Shown here piece by piece: positions 26,981-35,707 of a stretch of DNA of 64,000 bases. The DNA is from Fen-1258 sp041658245 (lineage in GTDB: Bacteria > Bacteroidota > Ignavibacteria > Ignavibacteriales > Melioribacteraceae). The notes below the pieces were generated by a model. It worked only from the letters and a program-made list of their open reading frames with translations, searched no databases and was not told the DNA's origin. Location: NCBI GenBank assembly GCA_041658245.1, contig JBBAAM010000001.1:143120-207119 (forward strand), in the 5' to 3' direction. The number at the start of each line of letters is the position of its first letter. The first letter of the stretch is position 1. A program made the position numbers and the translations under genes.

Positions 26981-27006
26981 TAGGGACAACTAGCAAGTTG
27001 TCCCTA
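26981..27006 (+). terminator. rho-independent terminator
   Basis: Ten-base perfect stem TAGGGACAAC / GTTGTCCCTA with a six-base loop, followed by an A/T-rich run containing six T; 37 bases after the membrane-protein stop. Confidence 0.75.
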
Positions 27007-27037
27007 TGAAATTTTTTATTTACTTATAACTCCAAAT

Positions 27038-27100
27038 CAACCGCCGCCTTGAAAGATGAATTTTTAGTTTCTTGTCTATAACAACCCTGAAGTTATAGTA
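27038..27100. repeat. Intergenic repeat, copy A (CAACCGCCGCC type)
   Basis: Shares CAACCGCCGCC, then AGATGAAT, TTTAGTTT and AACAACC(C/T)T blocks in the same order with the copy at 29525-29590. Lies about 60 bases past the slipin stop on the minus strand; the GC-rich core stands out from the AT-rich surroundings. Confidence 0.5.
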
Positions 27101-27160
27101 AGCCTTCAATTATTTTCTTGTGATTTCAGTTATAAAAACAATCTAATTCAAATTTAGAAA

Positions 27161-27940
27161 TTATTTTTCTTCTTTTTTCGCTTTCTCCATCAATTCAAAG
27201 AATGGTTTGAATAGGTCTATGGGAACAGGGAATATAATAGTCGAATTTTTTTCAGCCGCAACTTCTGTAAGTGTCTGCAAAAATCTCAACTGCAAAGCAT
27301 AAGGCGAAGTGCTGATAATTTTAGATGCATCGGCCAATCGCTGTGATGCCTGGTATTCTCCCTCGGCGTGAATTACTTTTGCGCGGCGTTCTCTTTCTGC
27401 TTCAGCTTGTCGTGCAATCGCTCTCTGCATTTCAACAGGTAAATCAACATTCTTCACCTCTACGAGAGAAACTTTTATTCCCCACGGTGCCGTATGTGTA
27501 TCAATTGTCTCCTGGAGGCGCTTGTTAATTTTTTCCCGTTCGGATAAAAGCTCGTCAAGCTCTGACTGTCCCAGCATACTTCTCAGTGTTGTCTGTGCAA
27601 GCTGCGAAGTGGCAAAGAGAAAATTCTCAACTACAACAATTGCCTTTGCTGCTTCGATTACACGGAAATAAATTACTGCGCTTACTTTTATCGAAACATT
27701 ATCGCGGGTGATTACGTCTTGCGACGGAACTTCCAATGCTATCACCCTAAGACTAACCCTCACTATCCGGTCAACAATAGGAATCAGAAAGATCAAACCG
27801 GGACCCTTGGTTGGAATCAATCTTCCCAACCTAAAGATCACTCCTCGTTCATACTCGCGTAAAATTCTTATTGCACTGGAAAGAATAATAATAACAAAAA
27901 AAATAATGATGGAAAGAATTCCTACGTATTCAGGTCCCAT
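27161..27940 (-). CDS. Slipin (stomatin/SPFH-domain) protein
   Basis: 259 residues: N-terminal membrane helix (about 5-25), then the SPFH domain with EYERGVIFRLGRL, VSLRVIALEVPSQDVITRDNV and the coiled helical VEMQRAIARQAEAERERRAKV. Typical slipin length. Forms large oligomeric scaffolds in the inner membrane. Encoded just after the NfeD protease gene on the same strand (67 bases), the common NfeD-stomatin partnership, in which the protease acts with or on the slipin. Ribosome site GGAG. Confidence 0.92.
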   Translation of the reverse strand: MGPEYVGILSIIIFFVIIILSSAIRILREYERGVIFRLGRLIPTKGPGLIFLIPIVDRIVRVSLRVIALEVPSQDVITRDNVSIKVSAVIYFRVIEAAKAIVVVENFLFATSQLAQTTLRSMLGQSELDELLSEREKINKRLQETIDTHTAPWGIKVSLVEVKNVDLPVEMQRAIARQAEAERERRAKVIHAEGEYQASQRLADASKIISTSPYALQLRFLQTLTEVAAEKNSTIIFPVPIDLFKPFFELMEKAKKEEK

Positions 27941-28007
27941 AATATATTCTCCTTAAAATTTATGAATCTTTTATATATGAAATAATTAATGTCAAATTCC
28001 AACCGAC

Positions 28008-29315
28008 TCAATTGGATTTCTTGACAATCAGTTTCAATTCTTTGACTCCTATTACTTTTACCTTTGCACCTTTATTAACTTCATTGGTGCATTCCGCATT
28101 CCATATCTCTCCGTGCAGCATAATTTGTCCAACTGAATTGAGTCCGAATTTAGATAATGCTAAACCGGTTTCTCCGATCAATCCTTCGCTTCCCGTTGTC
28201 GGTTGTCTTCTTTGTGCAGCGATTCCCTTTCCGAGGGCGAATACAAAAAAGAGTGTCGTTAAAATTGTAGCAGTTATTATTACACCTAACGAAAGATGAA
28301 CAAACTCGTAAGAAACGTCGGTATTGATCAGCATAAGCGAACCGATTAAAAATGAAATTATTCCGCCTGCGGTCAGCAAACCGTGACTCACGATTTTTAT
28401 TTCCGCTATAAATAGGATTATTGCAAAAATGATCAATCCTAATCCTGCATAATTAATTGGAAGCGTATGAAAGGAATAAAATGCAAGGACTATAGAAATA
28501 ACCCCAACGATTCCGGGAAGAATAGAACCGGGATTGCTCAACTCAAAGATTAATCCGTAAATGCCGATCATCATAAGAATGTAGGCGATATTCGGGTCGC
28601 TTATGATATCGAGAATTTTTTGTATTGCATTCATTTCTATAAAACGAACTACGGCATTTTTTGTATGAATTGTTTTTAAGCCGTCTGCTGTTTCAGTTTC
28701 ACGTCCGTCAAGCCGAACGAGAAGACTATCCATATTCTTAGCAATAAGATCAATTATTTTTTTCTTCAGTGCCTCGGTTTCCGATAAAGATAAACTTTGT
28801 CTCACTGCATTTTCAGCCCACTCAATATTCCGATGCCGCTTCTCTGCAATACTTCTCATAAAAGCTGCAGCATCATTAGTTGCTTTTTCCATCATGATAT
28901 CGAGACTATCTTTTTTGTTGGTTCCTCCGCTTTCACTCATCATTACGGGATGAGCCGCACCGATGTTTGTCCCCGGACTCATTGCGGAAATGTTTGCAGC
29001 AAGAGTAATAAAAACTCCCGCCGAAGCTGCCTGTGCACCTGCCGGATAAACATAAATTACAATCGGGATTTTGGATGTAAAAAAATCGCTAACAATCAGA
29101 CGGGTTGATTTAAGCAATCCTCCCGGAGTATTAAGCTGGATGATTAAGCATTCCGCATTTTCTTCGTTCGCTTTTTGGATTACGTCATGAATAAAATCCG
29201 TAACAACGGGATTGATGGCACCGTCAATTTTTATAACATCTATATGGGATTGGAATTTTTGGGAAGGAAGCGATAATAAAAATAGAAATATCACAACAGC
29301 CGTTTTCATAATCAT
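28008..29315 (-). CDS. NfeD-family membrane serine protease
   Basis: 435 residues: signal/anchor, ClpP-class protease domain (about 22-215) with YVYPAGAQAASAGVFITLAA holding the nucleophilic Ser and MSPGTNIGAAHPV, four to five membrane helices (about 240-365) and a C-terminal NfeD OB-fold domain. The catalytic Lys is expected further into the protease domain. Works with the slipin encoded next. A hairpin (GGCAGG / CCTGCC) is present in the leader at 29334-29353. Confidence 0.92.
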   Translation of the reverse strand: MIMKTAVVIFLFLLSLPSQKFQSHIDVIKIDGAINPVVTDFIHDVIQKANEENAECLIIQLNTPGGLLKSTRLIVSDFFTSKIPIVIYVYPAGAQAASAGVFITLAANISAMSPGTNIGAAHPVMMSESGGTNKKDSLDIMMEKATNDAAAFMRSIAEKRHRNIEWAENAVRQSLSLSETEALKKKIIDLIAKNMDSLLVRLDGRETETADGLKTIHTKNAVVRFIEMNAIQKILDIISDPNIAYILMMIGIYGLIFELSNPGSILPGIVGVISIVLAFYSFHTLPINYAGLGLIIFAIILFIAEIKIVSHGLLTAGGIISFLIGSLMLINTDVSYEFVHLSLGVIITATILTTLFFVFALGKGIAAQRRQPTTGSEGLIGETGLALSKFGLNSVGQIMLHGEIWNAECTNEVNKGAKVKVIGVKELKLIVKKSN

Positions 29316-29420
29316 TCTCTCTGATTAATTAATGGCAGGTTTTCACTCCTGCCTCTCAAAAAATCAAAACACATATATCAATTTAACAAAAATGTAAGTA
29401 ATTCTTATTCAACAAGCAAT

Positions 29421-29522
29421 GGGGGATAGAATGATGAACGTAGAATGCAGAATTCAGATCATAATAATTCTACATTCTGCGTTCCGCACTCTACACTCAG
29501 AATCATTTACCTACAATCCCCA
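29421..29522. repeat. Imperfect palindromic intergenic element
   Basis: Outer arms GGGGATAGAATGAT and AATCATTTACCTACAATCCCC and inner arms ACGTAGAATGCAGAATT and AATTCTACATTCTGCGT (15 of 17 paired). The whole could fold into one long hairpin, as in REP/MITE-like non-coding elements. No transposase nearby. Confidence 0.55.
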
Positions 29523-29524
29523 CC

Positions 29525-29590
29525 CAACCGCCGCCGGGTGCGAGATGAATATTTAGTTTTGAGTTATAGTTAGTTAACAACCTTCAAGGC
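29525..29590. repeat. Intergenic repeat, copy B (CAACCGCCGCC type)
   Basis: Second copy of the element at 27038-27100, with the same order of conserved blocks. Lies about 30 bases past the pxpA stop on the minus strand, i.e. in the same relation to a gene end as copy A. Confidence 0.5.
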
Positions 29591-29621
29591 AGCGAAGTAG
29601 TAACCGCGAAGGGTTCATTTA

Positions 29622-30392
29622 CTAATTGATTGTTTTTATATGCGAGATTTCTATTTCCGCTTCTAAAAATTTATTTCTTATTTCTTTAATTATTTCGATA
29701 GAATTTTCCGTATCGCTATGGATGCAGATTGTATCCGCATCAATTTTAATTTCTTCAGAAGAAACTGTTCTTATTTTTCCATCACGCACGATCATTAAAG
29801 CTTGATCTGCAGCTTCTATTGGATCGGTAATAAGTGCATCTGAGAATTTTCTTGAACGGAGCGAGCCGTCGCTTTCATAACGGCGGTCAGCAAACGCTTC
29901 CGATGCAACATTAAATCCCTCATTGCGCCATAGATCAATCATTAGAGAACCGGCTAATCCATAAAGAATAAAATCTTTGCTGATCTTGCCGATACCTTTT
30001 GCAATTGCGAGAGCGGCTTTTTCATCACGTGCCTCAACATTATAAAGTGCACCGTGTGGTTTAATATGTTGCACTTCAAATCCGTTTGCTTCGGCTATCC
30101 GCACAAATGATTCTACCTGGTTATAAACGAATTGTGTTATCTCTTCTGGTGTAAGAGATAATTCTATTCTTCCAAAATTTATTCTGTCGGGATAAGAAGG
30201 ATGTGCACCGATTCCTACATTGTACTTTTTACAGAGCTTCATCACTTCTAAAATAGAATGAGCATTGCCTGTGTGACCGCCGCATGCGATATTTGCAGAC
30301 GAGATCAAGCTGATAAGTTCTTCTTCACTTCCATTGGCAAGTGCTTCTGGTCTTTCACCAACATCGGAATTGATATCAACAATTTTTTTCAA
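29622..30392 (-). CDS. pxpA: 5-oxoprolinase subunit A (LamB/YcsF family)
   Basis: 256 residues; DINSDVGE at the start and SSANIACGGHTGN plus IGAHPSYPDR are diagnostic of PxpA/YcsF. With PxpB and PxpC it hydrolyses 5-oxoproline to glutamate using ATP. The start is a TTG (30392) with TGAGG seven bases upstream; an ATG four bases earlier is out of frame. Separated from the MFS gene by 8 bases. Confidence 0.9.
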   Translation of the reverse strand: MKKIVDINSDVGERPEALANGSEEELISLISSANIACGGHTGNAHSILEVMKLCKKYNVGIGAHPSYPDRINFGRIELSLTPEEITQFVYNQVESFVRIAEANGFEVQHIKPHGALYNVEARDEKAALAIAKGIGKISKDFILYGLAGSLMIDLWRNEGFNVASEAFADRRYESDGSLRSRKFSDALITDPIEAADQALMIVRDGKIRTVSSEEIKIDADTICIHSDTENSIEIIKEIRNKFLEAEIEISHIKTIN

Positions 30393-30400
30393 GCATTACC

Positions 30401-31642
30401 TCAAGTAAGTTCCTGTCCCTTAGTTTCAGGCAGTAGAAATATGATTACGGCGCCCATCAAAAAGAAAAATGCAGTAAGTGCAAGTGCGCTTCCAATTCCA
30501 TAATGATCTGCTAACGCTCCGACAACAAACGGAGACAGCGCACTGAATGCTCTTCCCGCATTGTACGTAAATCCTTGTGCAGTGCCGCGGATGTTTGTCG
30601 GGAATAATTCTGCAAGCATAGCACCGAACACGCTGAAATATCCGTGTCCGAAAAATCCAATGAAAGGACCAATGATCAAAAGCAGAATATCGTGACGTGC
30701 AAGCTGTCCGTAAAGCGGAACTAACAATGCTGCAGAAATTAAAAATGTAAGAAACACCGGTCTTCTTCCAAAACGATCCGCAAGAAATCCAAAAGATAAA
30801 TAACCGAAGAATGCACCGATCTGCATCGGGACAATCCACGTTGAACTCTTTACTATTCCCAAACCTGCGCCGCCTTGCTCAACCGGTTTCGAAAGAAATG
30901 AAGGCATCCAGGTAAACAATCCCCAATAAGCAAAGAGCACACAAGTTGTAAGCAGAGATGCAGTCAAAGTTTTTTTGAGTAACGGTTTCTTAAAAATAAT
31001 TATAAGCGAATCCGTCATTTTATTTTTTTTATTTTCTTTATTCTGAATCCAGATTTCCGGCTCAGGTACATTACGCCGAATCCATAATGTTAGAAATGCC
31101 GGTAAGATTCCAACGATAAATAAAACTCTCCAGCCGAACACCGGTAAAATTATAGCTGATATAATTGCGGCTAAAATATATCCGATTGCCCAGCCGGATT
31201 GCATCAATCCAATTGCTTTACCTCTATGTTTAGCAGGCCATGTTTCGGAAACCAAAACCGAACCGGCGGACCATTCCCCGCCCATTCCGAAACCAACAAG
31301 ACATCTCCACACAATTAACATGGCAATTGATTGAGCAGTTGAAGTCATAGCCGTGAAAATTGAATAACTTATAATTGAAAACACAAGCGCTCTCGCTCTT
31401 CCGATTTTATCGGCAAGAGCACCGAAGTAAATTCCGCCGAATGCAGACGCAATTAATGTTACCGATGCAAGCGCACCGGCTTCCGCAGAAGTTAATTTAA
31501 ACTCGGTTTGAATTGCCGTAAGTGCAAATGCATAAAACATTATATCCATTGCGTCGAGCATCCAGCCCAATTGTGCGGCAAGTAAAGTTTTCCACTGACG
31601 CGGTTGTATCTCTTTTATCCAATGTCCTAAGTTTAATTTCAT
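30401..31642 (-). CDS. MFS transporter within the pxp operon
   Basis: 413 residues, 12 membrane helices. Motif A appears twice (GALADKIGRARAL after helix 2 and GFLADRFGRRPVF after helix 8), typical of metabolite:H+ symporters. Lies between pxpC (4-base overlap) and pxpA (8 bases), so it is coexpressed with 5-oxoprolinase and may import 5-oxoproline or a related acid; that assignment rests on context. Confidence 0.88.
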   Translation of the reverse strand: MKLNLGHWIKEIQPRQWKTLLAAQLGWMLDAMDIMFYAFALTAIQTEFKLTSAEAGALASVTLIASAFGGIYFGALADKIGRARALVFSIISYSIFTAMTSTAQSIAMLIVWRCLVGFGMGGEWSAGSVLVSETWPAKHRGKAIGLMQSGWAIGYILAAIISAIILPVFGWRVLFIVGILPAFLTLWIRRNVPEPEIWIQNKENKKNKMTDSLIIIFKKPLLKKTLTASLLTTCVLFAYWGLFTWMPSFLSKPVEQGGAGLGIVKSSTWIVPMQIGAFFGYLSFGFLADRFGRRPVFLTFLISAALLVPLYGQLARHDILLLIIGPFIGFFGHGYFSVFGAMLAELFPTNIRGTAQGFTYNAGRAFSALSPFVVGALADHYGIGSALALTAFFFLMGAVIIFLLPETKGQELT

Positions 31643-32583
31643 ATTGAAATAAGTGACTCCGGTGAAATTAATGATTCCAAATCCATACTCAATTTATATG
31701 CTTTTTCAATTGATACGAAAGAAAATTGTATTTCATCACGCGGGCGTAATTGTCCTACCTTATGCAAGTGAGCGGAAATTATATTTGCGATTTTTGGATA
31801 ACCGCCCGTTGTCTGATGTTCGACAAATAAAATTATAGGATTGCCGTCATGTGAGACTTGTATTGCACCTAACGATACTCCTTCGGTAATTATATCTTTA
31901 TTATTGATCTGTCTTAATGTCGATCCGATAAGCCGGAGACCCATGCGATTCGCTTCCTCGGTTACTGTGTAAGTTGATGATGAAAACAGTTCGAGAGTTT
32001 CCGTAGAATAATAATCGCTTTGAGGAGCTTTAGTTACAAATATTTTTTTATTGCTCATTATTTCATTCACAATTTCTTTCTTAACGTGCTGCTGCTTAAC
32101 ATTTTTGGTATCACTTCCGGCAAAATTTATTTCATCATCTTTCATTAGTGAGCGTCCTTTATATCCGCCAATGCCTGTAAGAAGGTGTGTGGACGCGCTA
32201 CCGAGAATTTTATCTACTACGAATCCGCCTTTGATGCAAAGATAACATCTTGCACCGGATTGTGTTGCGCCAAATCGAAGTGTTTGACCGGACTTAATAA
32301 AAACTGTCTCCCATAATGGAATTTGAATTCCGTCAAGCGTTGGTTGGAAATCCGAACCGGTAATTGCAATAATCGTTTCCGAATCGAAATAAAACTCACT
32401 ACCAACTAACGTCATCTCAAGTGCTGCTGAATTTTGATCGTTGCCGATCAATAAATTTCCTACTTGAAGTGAAATAGAATCCGCTGCGCCCGAAGCAGAA
32501 ATGCCGAGATGAGAATACCCATATCTTCCCAAATCCTGTATGGACGATTGAAATCCCGGCTTGATAATTTTCATTATAGGCAT
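31639..32583 (-). CDS. pxpC: 5-oxoprolinase subunit C (biotin-dependent carboxyltransferase-like)
   Basis: 314 residues from the first ATG (a second ATG three codons on, at 32574, gives the classic MKIIKPGFQSSIQDLGR start). Contains GISASGAADSISLQVGN and the TTGGYPKIA block of KipA/PxpC proteins. Second subunit of the PxpBC ATP-dependent ligase part of 5-oxoprolinase. Start lies 2 bases after the pxpB stop. Confidence 0.9.
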   Translation of the reverse strand: MPIMKIIKPGFQSSIQDLGRYGYSHLGISASGAADSISLQVGNLLIGNDQNSAALEMTLVGSEFYFDSETIIAITGSDFQPTLDGIQIPLWETVFIKSGQTLRFGATQSGARCYLCIKGGFVVDKILGSASTHLLTGIGGYKGRSLMKDDEINFAGSDTKNVKQQHVKKEIVNEIMSNKKIFVTKAPQSDYYSTETLELFSSSTYTVTEEANRMGLRLIGSTLRQINNKDIITEGVSLGAIQVSHDGNPIILFVEHQTTGGYPKIANIISAHLHKVGQLRPRDEIQFSFVSIEKAYKLSMDLESLISPESLISI

Positions 32584-32585
32584 GA

Positions 32586-33284
32586 TTAATTTTTCAGTTG
32601 TTGGAATTCTTTTTTTGTTATCGGCACAAATTTTACTTTATCGCCCATTCTTAAAAGTGTCGGCTCTTCTTTATCGGGAGAAAAAAGTTTTAACGGTGTT
32701 CTGCCGATAATATTCCATCCGCCCGGAGACGAGAGAGGATATATTCCGGTTTGATCACCGCCTATGGCAACGCTTCCTTCCGGCACTTTTAATCGCGGAC
32801 TTGCCAACCGTGGTGTTGCAATTTCTTTTGGCATTTCTCCTAAATATGGAAAGCCGGGTGAAAATCCGAGGAAGTAAACTAAATATTCCGGTTGAGAATG
32901 AAATTGAATTACTTGATCTATTGTTAGCGAATTTTGTTTTGCAACGTTCGAAATGTCCAAGGCGTATTCATCCTCATAACAAACGGGAATTGTAATGATT
33001 CTTGATTCCGGAATTGTTACGGAATTTTCTTGTTCAAAAAGTGATGTTATAATTTCATTTATACGATGAGGTGAAATGATACAAGGATCGAAAGTAATAA
33101 GAATGGAATTATACGCGGGATGAATGGATTGGATTCCTTCGATCTTAGAAGAATTTAGAAGAAGAAATATTTTATGGACCTTCTCGTGATTCTCGCGTGA
33201 TATTTCTTTCCCGACTTTAATTAATAACGATCTGTCGTTGGCAAATTGAATATCGGGATATTTATTTAACTGTTGCTCACGCAT
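32586..33284 (-). CDS. pxpB: 5-oxoprolinase subunit B (KipI family)
   Basis: 232 residues; the C-terminal cyclophilin-like domain includes FLGFSPGFPYLGEMP, PRLASPRLKVPEGSVAIGG and GIYPLSSPGGWNIIGRTP, all diagnostic of KipI/PxpB. First gene of the minus-strand run pxpB-pxpC-MFS-pxpA. In Bacillus the homologue KipI also inhibits a sensor kinase; here the full PxpABC set points to metabolism. Confidence 0.92.
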   Translation of the reverse strand: MREQQLNKYPDIQFANDRSLLIKVGKEISRENHEKVHKIFLLLNSSKIEGIQSIHPAYNSILITFDPCIISPHRINEIITSLFEQENSVTIPESRIITIPVCYEDEYALDISNVAKQNSLTIDQVIQFHSQPEYLVYFLGFSPGFPYLGEMPKEIATPRLASPRLKVPEGSVAIGGDQTGIYPLSSPGGWNIIGRTPLKLFSPDKEEPTLLRMGDKVKFVPITKKEFQQLKN

Positions 33285-33427
33285 CTATTTTGCGAATCAT
33301 TTTTTAATGAAGAAATTTTTAATACCCAGGCATATTCGCACGCGATGAACTCCAACTTCAGCCAGTTGTTAAGCAAGCAATTAGAAAAAGTAGGACTAGT
33401 TTTTGCACGCATGTCTCATATTAAAGA

Positions 33428-33736
33428 TTATGAAAGTATTTTTGCAAGAGTTTTTCTTGATTCACCTAAAGCGAGCAAAGAACGCACAAGCAGATCAAGT
33501 GATACGGACGGGTCGCCGGATTCCATTTTAGCTACTCTTGATTGGCTTGATTTCAAAAGACGCGCTAACTGTTCCTGCGTCAATTTTTTTTCAAGACGGA
33601 CATCTTGAAGACTCTTGCTTAATGAGAGTTTTAATTCAACATAAGCTGTTTCGTCTTGAGATAAATTCAAAAACTCGGAAGCAGTTCCAACCTTCCAACC
33701 CTTCGCTTCCAGCTTCTTCCTTTTAGTGTTGTTCAT
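33428..33736 (-). CDS. XRE-type antitoxin (HigA-like)
   Basis: 102 residues with a helix-turn-helix XRE domain at about 45-98 (VRLEKKLTQEQLARLLKSSQ, VAKMESGDPSVSLDLLVRSL). Follows the toxin gene by 15 bases on the same strand, toxin first as in HigBA modules. Expected to neutralise the toxin and repress the operon by binding the palindrome in its promoter. Confidence 0.88.
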   Translation of the reverse strand: MNNTKRKKLEAKGWKVGTASEFLNLSQDETAYVELKLSLSKSLQDVRLEKKLTQEQLARLLKSSQSRVAKMESGDPSVSLDLLVRSLLALGESRKTLAKILS

Positions 33737-33751
33737 TTATATTCTCCAATA

Positions 33752-34081
33752 TTATTTATCATATAATTTAATTCTGCGTTTGCAATTATCCATTACAGCT
33801 TTAGGCGTCTTTCCGGTTTTCTTTTCGAATACTTCTAAAATTAAAATTGCGTCATCATCTATGCGAAATATAATTCTCCATATTCCGGTTTCATCGTTGA
33901 TTCTTAGTTCATGGCATTTTGGACCAATTATTGGCATCGGGCGCGAAAGAGGCAACGATAACTTTATGCCAGATTGAAGTTGACGAAGCAAGTAACCTGT
34001 TTCAATTCTTGCTGAACTTGAAAACGGTGGAGTCTTTACTTCGCCGTGCAGCCAGACTAATGGTTTTTCTTTCAATTTCAT
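33752..34081 (-). CDS. HigB/Gp49-like (RelE superfamily) toxin
   Basis: 109 residues. WRIIFRIDDDAILILEVFEKKTGKTPK followed by a basic C-terminal helix is the core of the Gp49/HigB toxin family (cut here by description into two blocks), which cleave mRNA at the ribosome. The ATG lies only about two bases after the predicted transcription start, so the mRNA is probably leaderless. The N-terminal 20 residues are less conserved. Confidence 0.85.
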   Translation of the reverse strand: MKLKEKPLVWLHGEVKTPPFSSSARIETGYLLRQLQSGIKLSLPLSRPMPIIGPKCHELRINDETGIWRIIFRIDDDAILILEVFEKKTGKTPKAVMDNCKRRIKLYDK

Positions 34082-34089
34082 CTAAAGAT

Positions 34090-34118
34090 AATATATGTCA
34101 TATGTGACATAATGTCAA
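34090..34118 (-). promoter_or_regulatory. toxin-antitoxin promoter with operator in the spacer
   Basis: On the minus strand TTGACA (34118-34113), exactly 17 bases, then TATATT (34095-34090). The spacer and adjoining bases form the palindrome ATGTCA-CATA-TGACAT (34095-34110), and the -35 box provides a further TGACAT half-site. This is where the XRE antitoxin should bind. Predicted start of transcription near 34083. Confidence 0.82.
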
Positions 34119-34261
34119 ATTGGACTTTGATTAATAAAAGTGAATTACTGGTAAGAATTTACCCGATACTTTCAAAAATATTTTCTTCTTATATAAGAAA
34201 TAGAAAAGAGTCAATTCGATTGCTATAACAAAGCAAGCAAAGAATGCCGGCTGTAATCCTA

Positions 34262-34325
34262 GTAGAATTCTATACCTCCTCCTATGTTCCGCTCCTTTGT
34301 AAGGAGGGGAATAAAAGGGGGTGGT
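34262..34325. repeat. Hairpin-containing intergenic element
   Basis: CTCCTT-TGT-AAGGAG (34292-34306) inside a run of C-rich and G-rich blocks (ACCTCCTCC, GGAGGGGA, AAAAGGGGGTGG), unlike the AT-rich neighbourhood. Downstream of the GH109-like gene on the minus strand. May act as a terminator or be a dispersed repeat; only one copy seen here. Confidence 0.35.
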
Positions 34326-34335
34326 CGTGTTAAAG

Positions 34336-35685
34336 TTACATCACCATCAATTCTCTTTTTTTCTTCCACATACCGCGCGTAAAATCCGGAAACTTTTGCG
34401 GTGTGCCTTTTTGTTTGATTGATCTTTCACTCAACTCGCACACAGCGCTAATAACGGCAGCGTCATAAACATCCATATCAGGTTCAATACCTTTCAGAAG
34501 AGCGTTTACCAATCTATAATCTTCTATGAAGTCCATTCCGCCATGTCCTGCACCTTTGCTTTGTTCTTCAAGATCAACCCAAATCGGGTGTTCATATTTT
34601 TTCATATACTCATCAATCTTTTCCCATGCATCGGGTTTGCCTTCTTGTTCTATATAAACTTTCTGCTCGGGATATTTTTTCACAAGTCCTTTTGTTCCTT
34701 GAACTAGAATATTTCTACTGTATGGACGGGGAGAACTTGTATCATGCGTAAGAACAACTGTTTCACCGTTCATAGTTTTAAGAACTGTTGTAACAACATC
34801 ACTTAAAACAAATTTTTCTTTTGCCTGCGGACTATCGGCACCGAATCTTTTCTCCGCATAAAGATGAAGTCCTCGCATCTTTGTCCCAAATGAAACAAGA
34901 TAATCAAAATAATTCCCACGATTGATATCAAGACATTGTGCAACGGGCCCGAGTCCGTGAGTAGGATAAAGATCACCGTTGCGTTTCATCGAATGAGCGC
35001 GTCTCCAGAGACCTTCTCCTTCCATGTCGTGTTTAACTCCGCGCAGATCGTGAAGATAACCGCACTCGGCATGAAGCAGTTCACCGAACAATCCTTTCTT
35101 CACCATATTTAAAATCATCATTTCAACTTTATCGTAATTACAATTTTCCATCATGATGCAATACTTTCCGGTTTTCTCGGAAGTCTCAACAAGTTTCCAG
35201 CAATCTTCAATTGTATAAGCGGCGGGCACTTCTGTTGCTGAATGTTTACTATTCTTCATCGCTTCAAGACTAACTGGAACATGCCATTCCCAGGGTGTTG
35301 CGTTGTAAACTAAATCAACATCATCACGCTGGCATAATCGCTTAAAATCAGTTTCACTTTTAGTATAAGCTTCCGGTTTTTCTTGTCCGGCTTTTACGAT
35401 CATATCTTGTGCTCTCGTTGCATGAGCTTCAACAATATCGCACACTGCAACTATCTCAGCACCTTTAATCTTAAGCAGGTTGGAAACATGATCTGTTCCC
35501 ATTCCGCCCACACCAACATAACCGATACGGACTTTTTCCATTGGTTTAGAAATTGGGACAGATTTTACCGGAGCTCTTAATTTTTGTTGAATATCTTCTG
35601 CGAGTGCAACGCTGCTGACTGCAATTCCAACGCTTGCCATTGCGCTTTTCTTTAAGAAGTCTCTACGGTTAAGTTCATCGCTCAT
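34336..35685 (-). CDS. Gfo/Idh/MocA-family protein, GH109-like (alpha-N-acetylgalactosaminidase)
   Basis: 449 residues. Tat signal (NRRDFLKKSAMASVGIAVSS), then an NAD-binding Rossmann fold (RIGYVGVGGMGTDHV) and a catalytic domain with NGDLYPTHGLGPVAQCLDIN, a block characteristic of GH109 glycosidases, which use tightly bound NAD to cleave alpha-N-acetylgalactosamine from glycans. A Tat export signal is usual, as the cofactor is bound before export. Last gene of the glycan-degradation run. Other GH109-like oxidoreductases cannot be excluded. Confidence 0.82.
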   Translation of the reverse strand: MSDELNRRDFLKKSAMASVGIAVSSVALAEDIQQKLRAPVKSVPISKPMEKVRIGYVGVGGMGTDHVSNLLKIKGAEIVAVCDIVEAHATRAQDMIVKAGQEKPEAYTKSETDFKRLCQRDDVDLVYNATPWEWHVPVSLEAMKNSKHSATEVPAAYTIEDCWKLVETSEKTGKYCIMMENCNYDKVEMMILNMVKKGLFGELLHAECGYLHDLRGVKHDMEGEGLWRRAHSMKRNGDLYPTHGLGPVAQCLDINRGNYFDYLVSFGTKMRGLHLYAEKRFGADSPQAKEKFVLSDVVTTVLKTMNGETVVLTHDTSSPRPYSRNILVQGTKGLVKKYPEQKVYIEQEGKPDAWEKIDEYMKKYEHPIWVDLEEQSKGAGHGGMDFIEDYRLVNALLKGIEPDMDVYDAAVISAVCELSERSIKQKGTPQKFPDFTRGMWKKKRELMVM

Positions 35686-35707
35686 GATTTTATCCCTTAA
35701 ATTTTAT

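Larger units (their letters stand above)
29316..29621. other. Intergenic region with inverted repeats
   Basis: 306 bases between pxpA (ending to the right) and nfeD (starting to the left), both minus strand. It holds a small hairpin (GGCAGG / CCTGCC, 29334-29353) in the nfeD leader, a large imperfect palindrome (29421-29522) and repeat copy B (29525-29590). No coding sequence recognised. Confidence 0.6.

Noticed and set aside
33273..33726. Plus-strand frames across the antitoxin gene
   Set aside because: Antisense to the XRE antitoxin, whose fold and partner toxin are clear.
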